Below are positions 53,108 to 62,437 of a stretch of DNA of 64,000 nucleotides, piece by piece. Where the stretch lies: positions 248,001 to 312,000 of the forward strand of contig CBDAPE010000013.1 in assembly GCA_965198325.1 (NCBI GenBank), read 5' to 3'. The DNA comes from CBDAPE01 sp965198325 (GTDB lineage: Bacteria > Pseudomonadota > Alphaproteobacteria > UBA828 > JAPUJA01). The translations under genes were made by a program, and so were the position numbers. The notes beneath the pieces were generated by a model that saw only the letters and a list, made by a program, of their open reading frames with translations, ran no database searches and had not been told where the DNA came from. Position 1 is the first letter of the stretch; each line of letters begins with the position of its first letter.

Positions 53108-53845
53108 ATGATAAGAGTCGTGTTTCTGGCCTGGGCGACAATCGCGCACCTGCTTCTCTTGGCAAGCGCCGCAGGCGCTCAATCGATCGAAGTGGCACGC
53201 GCCGCCTACGCCGAAGGTCGATTCATCGAGGCCGCCGACCTCGCCGAAGCCCTCGGGACCTCTGAAGGATATGGACTCGCGGCCCAATCGCTAACGATAC
53301 AAAGCTACTACATTGCCGAAGACGACGTGAAGCAGGCTTTGTTCGATCACGCCTTGCTGTTGGCGCAAGAGGCGGTCCGAGCCGACGTGACCAATCCGGA
53401 AGCCCACCTCCAGTTGTCCCGTGTTATGGGACGATACGCACAGACAATCGGAGTATTGGAAGCGGCAGGGTATGCGGAGAAGGTGAGCGAAGCTATCGAC
53501 ACTACGCTTCGGCTGGATCCGGCAATGGCAGCCGCTCATTTGAGCTTGGCCATGTGGCACGCGGAAGTCGTCGGCAGGGTCGGGCGGCTCATGGCTAATA
53601 TGCTTTATGGCGCCACCGAAGAGGACGCTCTTGCTTGCTACGAGCGGGCCCTCAAGCTTGCGCCCAATGAGAAAGTGGTGCATTTGGAATATGCGCTCGG
53701 CCTATTGCTACTAGATGACGACGAGAACCGCGAACAAGCGCGTGACTTACTCGCGCGCGCGACTGAAATGCCGTCGAAGGACGCTTTCGACTATATCATT
53801 CACCAGAGGGCGGTCGAGCGCTTGGCGATACTTGACAGTCAATAA
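53108..53845 (+). CDS. periplasmic TPR-repeat protein
   Basis: A 245-residue protein with a signal peptide (FLAWATIAHLLLLASAAGAQ). The mature part is helical with TPR-like repeats (EAVRADVTNPEAHLQLSRVM, ALKLAPNEKVVHLEYALGLL). It probably acts as a scaffold in the periplasm. It appears complete; IstB sequence follows soon after the stop. Confidence 0.75.
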   Translation: MIRVVFLAWATIAHLLLLASAAGAQSIEVARAAYAEGRFIEAADLAEALGTSEGYGLAAQSLTIQSYYIAEDDVKQALFDHALLLAQEAVRADVTNPEAHLQLSRVMGRYAQTIGVLEAAGYAEKVSEAIDTTLRLDPAMAAAHLSLAMWHAEVVGRVGRLMANMLYGATEEDALACYERALKLAPNEKVVHLEYALGLLLLDDDENREQARDLLARATEMPSKDAFDYIIHQRAVERLAILDSQ

Positions 53846-53878
53846 CGAGGGTAACGCCCAACCAAGCCCATCCAGTGG

Positions 53879-54392
53879 GCTCAACAAGATGCTCGTCCTC
53901 GAGCTCGCCCGCGGCGAATACATCGCGCGCCGGGAGACCGTGGTCCTGCTCGGCCCAAGTGGCGTCGGCAAGACCCACATCGCTCTCGCCCTCGGCCTCG
54001 CCGCCTGCCAGAAGGGCCTCGGCGTCCGCTTCACCACCGCCTCCCATCTGGTCCATGAGCTGATCGAGGCGCGCGACGAGAAGAGACTGCTCCGCCTCCA
54101 GGCCCAGCTCGCCAGGGTCAGTCTTCCGATCGTCGACGAGCTCGGCTACGTCCCGCTGTCACAGACAGGCAGCGAGCTGCTGTTCGACGTCTTCAGCCAG
54201 CGCTACGAAAACGGTGCCACCATCGTCACCTCCAACCTGCCCTTCCAGGAATGGACCTCTGTCTTCGCCAGCGAGCGCCTCACCGGTGCCCTGCTCGACC
54301 GCATCACCCATTACGTCCACATCCTGGAGATGAACGCCGAGAGCTACCGGCTCAAGCAGAGCCGCTCCCGACGCCAGCGTTCCTCCGAGTAA
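53879..54392 (+). pseudogene. istB fragment (N-terminus missing)
   Basis: About 170 residues of IstB: LGPSGVGKTHIALALGL (Walker A) and SLPIVDELGYVPLSQTG (Walker B), ending LEMNAESYRLKQSR. The first ~85 residues were lost. It is on the plus strand while the matching istA piece at 57457 is on the minus strand. Confidence 0.85.
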
Positions 54393-54837
54393 TCGCACCT
54401 CCCCGCTTGACCCCGTGGGCCCACAGGCCCCTCCCGCGCGTGGGCCGACGCCAGCCGCGCGCAGCGCGCATCGCCCCGCGCACGGGTCCCTCCTGTGGGC
54501 TTTTATGCGGCAACGGAAGTCAAGGTGCGGTGCGAGCTACGTCTTGAGTATGTCTTGTCTCCTTTGGTTGGCCAGATCGGCGGCGCGTCTCGCCGGGTCG
54601 GAACGCTTCTCGCATCGGTCGCACGAACGTGCGGATGCCCAACTTTTATCCGGGCGGTTTTCGGCGCCGGTGCGCCGGATCCGTCTCCAAATCCCGCTTG
54701 CTGCGGGCACAACGTTCTGGAGGCGGGACCCTTCTACGGGTCGGCGTCTTTCAGCCCTGTCCATGGTCAGTCACTCGCCACCCGGACCAGCCCTTGCCGC
54801 TTCCGGCCGGACTAGCTAGAGCAGTGCGGTCTCTGGA
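54393..54837. other. IS21 end-like stretch, then non-coding sequence
   Basis: A block GACCCCGTGGGCCCACAGG is shared, inverted, with the IS21 end near 12840. The remainder has no recognisable gene. Confidence 0.4.
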
Positions 54838-55268
54838 TCATGCGAGCCTGGCGCCCGTCGAGATGAGACCGGTCTCGGAGAACCGCCACAGCGCGATGAG
54901 CAGCTTGCGGGCAAGTGCCACAATCATGACCCGGCGGATACCTCCCCTGGCCCCGGCAGGACGCTCTTCGAACCATTTGCAAAGCGCACTCTCGGGCTGA
55001 TGGCGCAACCAGCGCCACGCCATTTGAACGAGTAGCGCCCGAACCCAGGCAGGGCCGTCACGGCCGATCCCCTGGTCCCGTTCCGTGGCGCTGCTCGCCT
55101 AGGGGGTTGGCATCATCCCGACCCAGTTCGCGATCTCCCGGCGGTTGCGGAACCCGCGGTAGAAGATCTCGTGCGTCAGCAGGGTTGCGTCATTCGCGCC
55201 GATCCCCTTCGGTCGGGTCAGCGGGGTGTGTCCGATTGTCTGTGTAAGTGACGCCGTGGGCGACATTG

Positions 55269-55298
55269 TTTCCGGCCTCAGCGCGCTGAGGCCGGAAA
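55269..55298. terminator. palindrome over the IS256 copy 3 stop codon
   Basis: The same 30-base perfect inverted repeat as in copies 1 and 2. Confidence 0.5.
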
Positions 55299-56498
55299 GC
55301 GATCCTCGAACAGGATCGCAAACTGCCCCATTGCGGCGGTCCATTCAATAGGCCGTTTCCAGCCGACACCGGCATTGCGGATCGCCAGGAACAACAGCTT
55401 GACCGCCGCCTCGTCGTTGGGGAAGCTACCGCGTGTCTTGATGATCTTGCGCAAAGATCGGTGCAGGCTCTCCAGCGCGTTGGTGGTGTAGATCATCTTG
55501 CGGATCGCCGGCGGGAACGCGAACATCGGCACCACCTGCTCCCAGGCGCGGCGCCAGCTGGGCGCGATCGCCGGATAGCGCTCGCCCCATTTGGCCTCGA
55601 ACTCGTCGAGCTTGGCCGCCGCGGTCTCGGCGGTTTCGGCGCGGTAGATCGCCTTGATATCGGGCATGATCCTCTTTCGGTCCTTCCACGACACGAACGC
55701 CAGCGAACTGCGGATCAGATGCACGATGCAGGTCTGCACCGTGGTCTCGGGGAACACCGTTGTTATCGCCTCGGGGAAGCCCTTGAGGCCGTCGACCACG
55801 GCGATCAGGATGTCAGCGACGCCGCGGGTCTTGAGGTCGTTCATCACCTTGAGCCAGAACTTGGCGCCTTCGGTCTGCTCGATCCACAGCCCGAGAACCT
55901 CCTTCTCGCCTTCAGCGGTGAGGGCCAGTGCAACGTAGACTGCTTTGTTGCGCACCAGGCCTTCGTCGCGGATCTTGACCCGCAGCGCGTCAAAGAACAC
56001 CACCGGATAGACCGCATCGAGCGGTCGGTTCTGCCATTCGCGGACCTCCTCGAGTACCGCGTCGGTGACCCGGCTGATCAGGTCCGGCGAAACCGCGACC
56101 CCGTAAAGCTCCTGCAGATGGCCACGTATCTCGCGCACCGTCATGCCGCGGGCATACAGCGACACGATGCGATCGTCGAAGCCCTCGAGACGGCGTTCGC
56201 CCTTGGGCACGATCAGCGGGTCGAACGTGCCGGTGCGGTCGCGCGGCACGGCGATATCGATCTCGCCATCCTCGCTCAGCACCGTCTTGTCCGAGTAGCC
56301 GTTGCGGCTGTTACCCGTGCCGCGACCGGCCGGGTCACCCTTCTCGTAGCCCAGGTGATCGCTCAGCTCGGCGTCAAGCGCCCGCTCCAAGAGCACCGCC
56401 TTGAGCTGCTTGAACAGCCCGTCTTCGCCCAGCAGGTCATCCGGCTTCTCGTAATCGGCCAGAAGTTCGTCCAGAAGTTCAGGTCTGATAGTCCTCAT
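55278..56498 (-). CDS. IS256 family transposase, copy 3
   Basis: A 406-residue intact protein, identical to copies 1 and 2. The start at 56498 has the same GGAGG site. Confidence 0.93.
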   Translation of the reverse strand: MRTIRPELLDELLADYEKPDDLLGEDGLFKQLKAVLLERALDAELSDHLGYEKGDPAGRGTGNSRNGYSDKTVLSEDGEIDIAVPRDRTGTFDPLIVPKGERRLEGFDDRIVSLYARGMTVREIRGHLQELYGVAVSPDLISRVTDAVLEEVREWQNRPLDAVYPVVFFDALRVKIRDEGLVRNKAVYVALALTAEGEKEVLGLWIEQTEGAKFWLKVMNDLKTRGVADILIAVVDGLKGFPEAITTVFPETTVQTCIVHLIRSSLAFVSWKDRKRIMPDIKAIYRAETAETAAAKLDEFEAKWGERYPAIAPSWRRAWEQVVPMFAFPPAIRKMIYTTNALESLHRSLRKIIKTRGSFPNDEAAVKLLFLAIRNAGVGWKRPIEWTAAMGQFAILFEDRFPASAR

Positions 56499-57456
56499 CG
56501 TAGGTCCTCCCATACTAAATATTGGACCCACGGCACTCATTTACACAAGATATCTGACACTCTCGGTCAGCGTTGCGATCTTCACCGCCGCTTGTGTGTC
56601 GCTGCCCTCGGGAGCAGCCGCGATCGAGAGCTTCGCTCCTGACCGCACTACACCGCCGCGCTCGGCCTCGACCTGCGCGATCTGCCATTCCACAAGTGCA
56701 AGCCGCTCCGCAAGCCGCAGGATCTCGCGCCGGGCCTGCGGCTGGAACGGCTCTCCGTAGCCGGTGGTCACCTCGGCGAACTTCGCCTCGGACCTCTTGG
56801 TGCGAGGCTCCAGTTGGAAGACACCGTACAGCTTCAGCAACCCTTTGATCGAGTTGGTCAGCGATGTTCGCTCCTTCACCAGACGCCGGCGCTCGCGAAG
56901 CGGTCGCTTGCGGTCCTCTTCTTCCACGCTCGGCACCCGTGCGCGGCTCAGCACAGCTGCATCGCCGCGCTCGTGCGCCAGCAGCGCACGCACCATCTTC
57001 TTCACGTCGATCCGGTCCGTCTTGCGCTGCTTCGCCTTCCGGTTCACCAGAAAGCTCACAGGGCCCAGCACGACCGTCTCGACAGACAGGATCCGGTCCA
57101 GCCAGCGCGCCAGCCAGAACCCTTCATAGCCGGCTTCATAGCAGCACAGAACGCGGACTTCCCGGTCGAGACCCCGTTCGGCCTTCACCCGCTGACACTC
57201 AATCAAATCCCTGAGGCCTTCCACATCCGCGCTGCCAAGCGAGTGCAGTTCGATGCGCTCGCTCGTCGGCCCCTTGATTCCGACTACCCAACTCTTCCCG
57301 CTGATCTCGATCGCGACATACAGCGTGCCATATTCCGCACCAGCCGGCGCGGCGGTCTCCTTCCTCGAAAGCATTTGATGTCTTCTGGTGAAGCTTCGAA
57401 ATACCAGGACCGTAACACCGGCCCCGATTCGGCCTCATAGGATCTACGGGGACAAG

Positions 57457-57838
57457 TTACCACCGAGCCAGTGGTACAATTTTACGCCGCCGCGCCAGTA
57501 CATAGTCGCTCCGCCGTTGACAATCGATGATGCCCGTGAATGCGTCCAGCTTCGGACGCCTCCGTGGCCTGCTCCGGCGATATCCAGGCGGCATCGAGAA
57601 CGCCAACATCTTGCGCACCGTCTTGCGGTCCAGCCCGAGCACCCGCGACGCCTCGCGGGTGCTCATCCCCTCGACACGGCACGCCCGCCGGACCCGCGCA
57701 TACAACTCCACCCGATACATTCCCCCGCCTTCCAGTCAGAGCAACCCTGATAGAAGGCTATACGCGGTCCCATTTTGGTCCGCCGCAACCGCATCGACCG
57801 GCCGCTTCAATGGGGGATTATTGCTCCGCCGTTCTCAT
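57457..57838 (-). pseudogene. IS21 right end with istA N-terminal fragment
   Basis: From 57720 the frame encodes MYRVELYARVRRACRVEGMS and the helix-turn-helix (REASRVLGLDRKTVRKML), close to the istA at 13646. It is cut after FTGIID near 57527. The IS end (GCCGCCGTTCTCA reading rightward) lies at 57826-57838. Confidence 0.85.
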
Positions 57839-57909
57839 GAGCACCCAGTTGCGGGAGTCGGGGTAGAACAACTCACTAGATCGATCTAAAATAGTCCCAG
57901 AAGTTCCGT

Positions 57910-59166
57910 CTAGAAGTTGTAGATCAGGTTCAGCTCGACGAAGCCGTCGCGGCGGGTCCAATGAGCGGCATCTGCCTTGTCGATATCGAGAAAAGCGGCC
58001 GCCTCTAGGTGCAGGGACCACTGGTCCGAGAGACGCCTGTTCAATTCGGCATTAAGGGAGCGTGTGCCGACGTCCGCATCCTCCAGCGTCCCGACAATGA
58101 ATTCTGTGCCCTCGACATCGTTGAGCGTGAGGCGGGCAGCGAGGAAGAGGTCGTTCTGAAAGATATTGGTCGCACGCAGGCCGCGTCCGTCGCGGTTCCA
58201 TTCGCCGAGCAGGCCGAGATCAGCGGCCGATTCGAACACGGAATAGAGCGTGTACTCGCCGCCCGCGACGAACGCCGTGTAGTCCTCTTCTATATCGCGG
58301 GCGTTCCGGGCGCCTGTGCGCCGGATGGCCTCGAGCTTCAGCAGCCAGGCGCCGTAGGTCATCTGGGCATCCAGCCCGACCTGGCGGATCTGCTCGTAAT
58401 AGGGAATCAGGATCGGCGCACCAGCGCGATCCTTAACAAGCTGCAGAGCCGGCTCCCGGCCGGTGCCGCCGAAGACGCTCACGCCGATATCGAAGGGTCC
58501 GACGCTATGGCTGTATCGGGCGGCGAGGTCCAGATGCCATTCCTTGGCGGCGCTTTCGTAGCGGGCGAGGTCGCTGTCCACGACGAGGGGGGTTCGCAGG
58601 CGGCCGTGACGGCCGGGATGGGTGCGGAGCCGGTGGTAGGGGAGTGCGAACAGTTCCGCCGCGCCCCACTCGCCGGACCATGTGACATGGGCCATGGGCT
58701 GGCCCAGCTTGGCCTCCTCGTTCGGGTGCTCGACGAGGTCGGTCTGGTTGACGATATCGACCAGGTGGCGCGATTCCGCGACCCCCCAGAAGATGCGGTC
58801 GATGCCGAGACGCAGCTCCCACTCGCCATCGCCGGCCTCGCCGAAGAGCAGGAGGTAGGCTTCGCGCAGGTCGGCGTGGGTGCGGTGCTCATCGGCGCCG
58901 TCGTAGCGATAGAAGGCCTCGAAGGTGAGGCTACGGCCCTCGGAGTCCTCCAGATAGAGCCTCGGCGCCGCAACGACGCCGCTGCCGTGGTCACGTTGGT
59001 CGGCGTGGGCAGCGGAGTGCGGATACCAGCGGCCGTCCACGCTCACGCGCCCGGAAAACTCTTGGTAGTTGATCCAGGTTCCGGCGCATGCGTCGGCTGC
59101 AAGGACCGAGGCCGCGATGCAGGCAGCGCCGAGAGCAGCGTGGGGGAGAGAGACTCGGAAGAGCAT
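57910..59166 (-). CDS. outer-membrane beta-barrel protein of the RND/LolA-like operon
   Basis: The 418-residue protein has a signal peptide (LGAACIAASVLAADACAG) and alternating strands through to a C-terminal aromatic (VELNLIYNF), as outer-membrane proteins show. It overlaps the LolA-like gene by one base (TGATG). Relatives co-occur with MMPL transporters and LolA-like proteins in putative lipid-export operons. The ATG is at 59166; the TTG one codon earlier is not needed. Confidence 0.78.
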   Translation of the reverse strand: MLFRVSLPHAALGAACIAASVLAADACAGTWINYQEFSGRVSVDGRWYPHSAAHADQRDHGSGVVAAPRLYLEDSEGRSLTFEAFYRYDGADEHRTHADLREAYLLLFGEAGDGEWELRLGIDRIFWGVAESRHLVDIVNQTDLVEHPNEEAKLGQPMAHVTWSGEWGAAELFALPYHRLRTHPGRHGRLRTPLVVDSDLARYESAAKEWHLDLAARYSHSVGPFDIGVSVFGGTGREPALQLVKDRAGAPILIPYYEQIRQVGLDAQMTYGAWLLKLEAIRRTGARNARDIEEDYTAFVAGGEYTLYSVFESAADLGLLGEWNRDGRGLRATNIFQNDLFLAARLTLNDVEGTEFIVGTLEDADVGTRSLNAELNRRLSDQWSLHLEAAAFLDIDKADAAHWTRRDGFVELNLIYNF

Positions 59167-59990
59167 CAACGCACTCGTTTCAGCCCAGTCCGAGTGAAGT
59201 CGCGCTCATCGAGATCGGTTCCGAACTGAAAATCCGTCCAGCTCATGACGGTGCTCTTCCCGGTGAGATGATTGACCATCGTCATCTCACCGGCGCGCCA
59301 GTAACGATCCAGATAGCGTTCGTAGCTCCCGAACGTCAGAGTCTTCAGATGCGCGCCCTTGCGGTCGTAATACTCCACTTTCCAGACGCGAAGCTCGTCC
59401 CGGTCGTGCCAGACCAGTTGGCGGCTGTAGCCCGATCCCTTCCCGATCGGGACACGTTCGGAGACTGTGCATGTCAGATCGCTACACGGCTCGTCGCGCA
59501 GATATCGGTGCGTGAACTTCTCGACCTCCTGGGCGCTCATGTCCTCGTAGGCGAACTCGCTACCCATGAAGGAGCCTGAACGGTTCGACGAGCTGATGCG
59601 CTTGACCCGCTTCAGAGCGGGCAGATAGAGCCACTGCTCGTCCTCGTCGTCCCGGTGGGCATGAATGAGAAACGCGGTTCCCTTGACGTCGTGTGGCTCG
59701 TCGAACACGAAGATGCTCTTATTGCCGTCTTCGACGACCTCGAGAACCTTGAGGCGGAGCTGGCGCCGACTCTCTTGCCCCTGCCTGTTGCGCAGCACCA
59801 TGGTCTGCCGGGCCGTGAAATTGCCGAAACCCTCCTCGCGCGCACGGGCATCGTGCGCAATCTCCAGCCCGATTTCCTCCGGAGTGCCGTTGTCGGCGCG
59901 CGCGGGTTGACGCGCCTCCAGACAAGCCAAGAGGGCCAGACCAGACAGAAGAAACAGGAGCGTCCAACGGGTGAGATAGGCGTGTGGCAT
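59166..59990 (-). CDS. outer-membrane lipoprotein-sorting (LolA-like) protein
   Basis: The 274-residue protein has a signal peptide (LLFLLSGLALLACLEARQPA). The LolA-like fold pattern appears as ARQTMVLRNRQGQESRRQL, KSIFVFDEPHDVKGTAFLIH, QWLYLPALKRVKRIS and GSFMGSEFAYEDM. It probably shuttles a lipid between membranes. The ATG overlaps the RND stop (TAATG). Confidence 0.82.
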   Translation of the reverse strand: MPHAYLTRWTLLFLLSGLALLACLEARQPARADNGTPEEIGLEIAHDARAREEGFGNFTARQTMVLRNRQGQESRRQLRLKVLEVVEDGNKSIFVFDEPHDVKGTAFLIHAHRDDEDEQWLYLPALKRVKRISSSNRSGSFMGSEFAYEDMSAQEVEKFTHRYLRDEPCSDLTCTVSERVPIGKGSGYSRQLVWHDRDELRVWKVEYYDRKGAHLKTLTFGSYERYLDRYWRAGEMTMVNHLTGKSTVMSWTDFQFGTDLDERDFTRTGLKRVR

Positions 59991-62284
59991 TACTTTTTCC
60001 GGTCGATGGCCATCAGCAGAGCAGGGAGCAGCAAGAAATCAGCGAGGAGCGCCAAGACGATCGTGATCGTCACCAGAAGGCCGAGCGCCCAACTGACTTC
60101 AAACCCCGACGAGGCGAACACGAGAAAACCCGCCGACAAGACGGCAGTCGTGGTCCATAGCGCTTGACCTACGGTGCGAAAGGCCGAGCGCACGGCCTCG
60201 GGTGCCAAGAGGCCCTCGCGGCGGGCCTTCTGATACTTGCTCAGAAAATGGATCGTATCATCCACGATGATGCCAAAGGCTATCGCGGCGACCACCGAAG
60301 CGGCAAGGCCCACATTGCCGACCAGATAGCCCCACAAGCCGAAGCCCATGACCAAGGGAATGAAGTTGGGCAGGAGGCTGATCAGGCCGAGGCGTACGCT
60401 CCTAAGGGCCCAGATCAAAATGAACGAAATTAGACCCATGGCGATAATCGTGCCAAGCAGCATGCTGTCGATATTCCGCTGGGCGAGGTGAGCGAAGACG
60501 ATGCTGACACCCGATGCCTCGGTCGCAAGGCTAGGTGCATTGGCGCGAAGCCAGATCTGCGCGCGCGCGTCCAGTTCTCGCTGGGCCTTGGACGTTAGGC
60601 TGCCGACCACGATGGTCATGCGTGTCGCGGATTTGGCGACGTCGATGCGGTTGTTGAGGTCGCTACCGAACGGAAGCGAGAGCTCGTAAAGCAAAAGATA
60701 TTGTGCCGCGAGCTCCTGATCGTCGGGCAGTCGGTAGAATGCCGGGTCGTCGCCGTGCATGTTCTTGTTGAGACGCTTCATGATGTCCGGAAAAGCCTGG
60801 ACATGGGTCACTTCGGGCTGATCTCGATACCATTCAGCAAAAGCGTCGACCGCGTATAGATATTCGGGGTCGGTGATGCCGCCTTCGCTTCCCGCGGTCA
60901 TCGAATATTCCAGCGTTTCCATGCCGGTCAGATTTTCGATGACGAAGTCCGTATCTCGCCGGAACTCGTAACGGTCGTCCAAATACCGAGTCCAGTTGTC
61001 GGTCAGCTCGATGTGGGGAATGCCGGCGGCCAAGGCGACGACCACAAGTGAGACGAATGCGAGCAGGTATCTGCGGTTCGCGACGACGAAGGCGCCGAAG
61101 CGGTCGAAGAAAGCGGGCCGCTCGGCGCGGGCGGGACGCACGCGCAGCGGCAGGATCGCTAGCGTCGCCGGCAGCATGGTCATGGAATAGACGAAGGCGC
61201 ACACCACGCCGAACGCCACAAGACTGCCTAGAACGCGAAAAGGCGGCGAGTCCGAGGCATTGAGACTGAGGAACCCAATCGCGGTCGTGAGCGAGGTCAG
61301 AAACACCGGCCAAGCATTAATGCGAAGTGCTTCGGTGATCGCCTCGTTTTTGGCCAGACCGCGTCTCATGCCCGCTAGGGTTGAGGTGACGATGTGGACC
61401 GAATGCGCAATAGCCACCGTCGTGACGATGATCGGCACGCCGGAATTGGCGGGGTTGAACACGGTACCAATCCAGCCGGCAAAACCCACGGTGGTATTGA
61501 CGACGGCTCCGAGAACGACAAAGACGGCAAGAGTGCCCCATATCGAGCGCAGAAGAACGGCGGCGACACCTACAATGACCACGAACACGATCGGTGCGAG
61601 GATCCGAAAATCGTCTTGGGTGGCCTTGCTCATGGCATGGTTGAGAACGACGTTGCCGGTCAAGTAATAGGCGATGTCCGGATGGCTTGCACGGGCCTCG
61701 TTCAGAAGGGTGTTGAGATAACCGGTTATCTCGACCACCGCAGAGTCCGTGTCCTCGGGCAGGGCAAAACCGATCACCAGCCCGGCCACGCGTCCGTCTC
61801 TGGAGACCAGACGCCTGGCTGGGTCAGTGGCGTTCAACGCGATCGCCTCGACTCGCGCGAGGTCGGCATCGCTCAGCGATCGCGCGTCATCGACGAGCGG
61901 CTCGACGATCAAGTCGTCCCCGAGCGCCTCGCTATGGGAATAGTTGGTGAGGGAGTCGACCCGTATGGACCACGGCGCGCGCCACGCGGCTTCGGTCAGC
62001 TCCTCGACCGCGCCGAGCGTTTCGCGCGTGAACACCGAGCCCTCTCGGGGGGCAACTGCAATCAACGCCGTGCTGGACGCCGAGTAAGTGTCCTCAAACG
62101 CATCGAATGCGGCGAGCTGCGGATTGTCTTCGTCGAACAGGCTGCGGTAGTCGTTCGTGATAGCGATGAACTGGGCCCCCGCCGTGACGGCCAACATGGC
62201 CAGCCCGGCGAGCGCGGCGACCAACCGCGGGTGGCGTAGAATGGCGGCGATGTAGCGGTCCAGTGGCACGGGGTCTCGCCTCAA
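59990..62284 (-). CDS. RND superfamily (MMPL-type) exporter
   Basis: The 764-residue transporter has two halves, each with one helix, a periplasmic loop and five helices. The sterol-sensing-like segments are IIVTTVAIAHSVHIVTS and VVAAIAFGIIVDDTIHFLSK, the latter with the conserved Asp pair. MMPL/HpnN-type members export lipids such as hopanoids or sterols. The genes after it are LolA-like and outer-membrane proteins, so a three-part export path is likely. Confidence 0.85.
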   Translation of the reverse strand: MRRDPVPLDRYIAAILRHPRLVAALAGLAMLAVTAGAQFIAITNDYRSLFDEDNPQLAAFDAFEDTYSASSTALIAVAPREGSVFTRETLGAVEELTEAAWRAPWSIRVDSLTNYSHSEALGDDLIVEPLVDDARSLSDADLARVEAIALNATDPARRLVSRDGRVAGLVIGFALPEDTDSAVVEITGYLNTLLNEARASHPDIAYYLTGNVVLNHAMSKATQDDFRILAPIVFVVIVGVAAVLLRSIWGTLAVFVVLGAVVNTTVGFAGWIGTVFNPANSGVPIIVTTVAIAHSVHIVTSTLAGMRRGLAKNEAITEALRINAWPVFLTSLTTAIGFLSLNASDSPPFRVLGSLVAFGVVCAFVYSMTMLPATLAILPLRVRPARAERPAFFDRFGAFVVANRRYLLAFVSLVVVALAAGIPHIELTDNWTRYLDDRYEFRRDTDFVIENLTGMETLEYSMTAGSEGGITDPEYLYAVDAFAEWYRDQPEVTHVQAFPDIMKRLNKNMHGDDPAFYRLPDDQELAAQYLLLYELSLPFGSDLNNRIDVAKSATRMTIVVGSLTSKAQRELDARAQIWLRANAPSLATEASGVSIVFAHLAQRNIDSMLLGTIIAMGLISFILIWALRSVRLGLISLLPNFIPLVMGFGLWGYLVGNVGLAASVVAAIAFGIIVDDTIHFLSKYQKARREGLLAPEAVRSAFRTVGQALWTTTAVLSAGFLVFASSGFEVSWALGLLVTITIVLALLADFLLLPALLMAIDRKK

Positions 62285-62437
62285 TGATCACCGGCCGGGA
62301 GCGCCGGTGAGTTCACAGGATTCGGTGCGCGCCGTTGCCGTCGTCGCGACCGGCCGCAGATGGCTTGGCTCCATCCGGCTAACTGCTTCCGATACGTCCA
62401 CCGCATGGAGTCGATCGTGGCACCGGCACAAGCATCC

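Larger units (their letters stand above)
55224..56564 (-). mobile_element. IS256 family insertion sequence, copy 3
   Basis: A 1341-bp element with perfect 8-base target duplication GGTCAGCG (55216-55223 and 56565-56572), inserted in the IS110 transposase gene. Confidence 0.95.
54838..57374 (-). pseudogene. IS110 family transposase, interrupted by IS256 and carrying an amber codon
   Basis: The N-terminal part (57374 down to 56573) has the DEDD core (LYVAIEISGKSWVVGIKG, CYEAGYEGFWLARWL, KTDRIDVKKMVRALL). Beyond IS256 the frame continues RPKGIGANDATLLTHEIFY and meets TAG after MMPTP, where Trp is expected. The rest (ERDQGIGRDGPAWVRALLVQ) stays in frame to 54838. Confidence 0.85.

Noticed and set aside
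55461..56642. 393-codon plus-strand frame
   Set aside because: It is antisense to the IS256 transposase and repeats with every copy.
58009..59229. 406-codon plus-strand frame
   Set aside because: Antisense to the outer-membrane protein gene.
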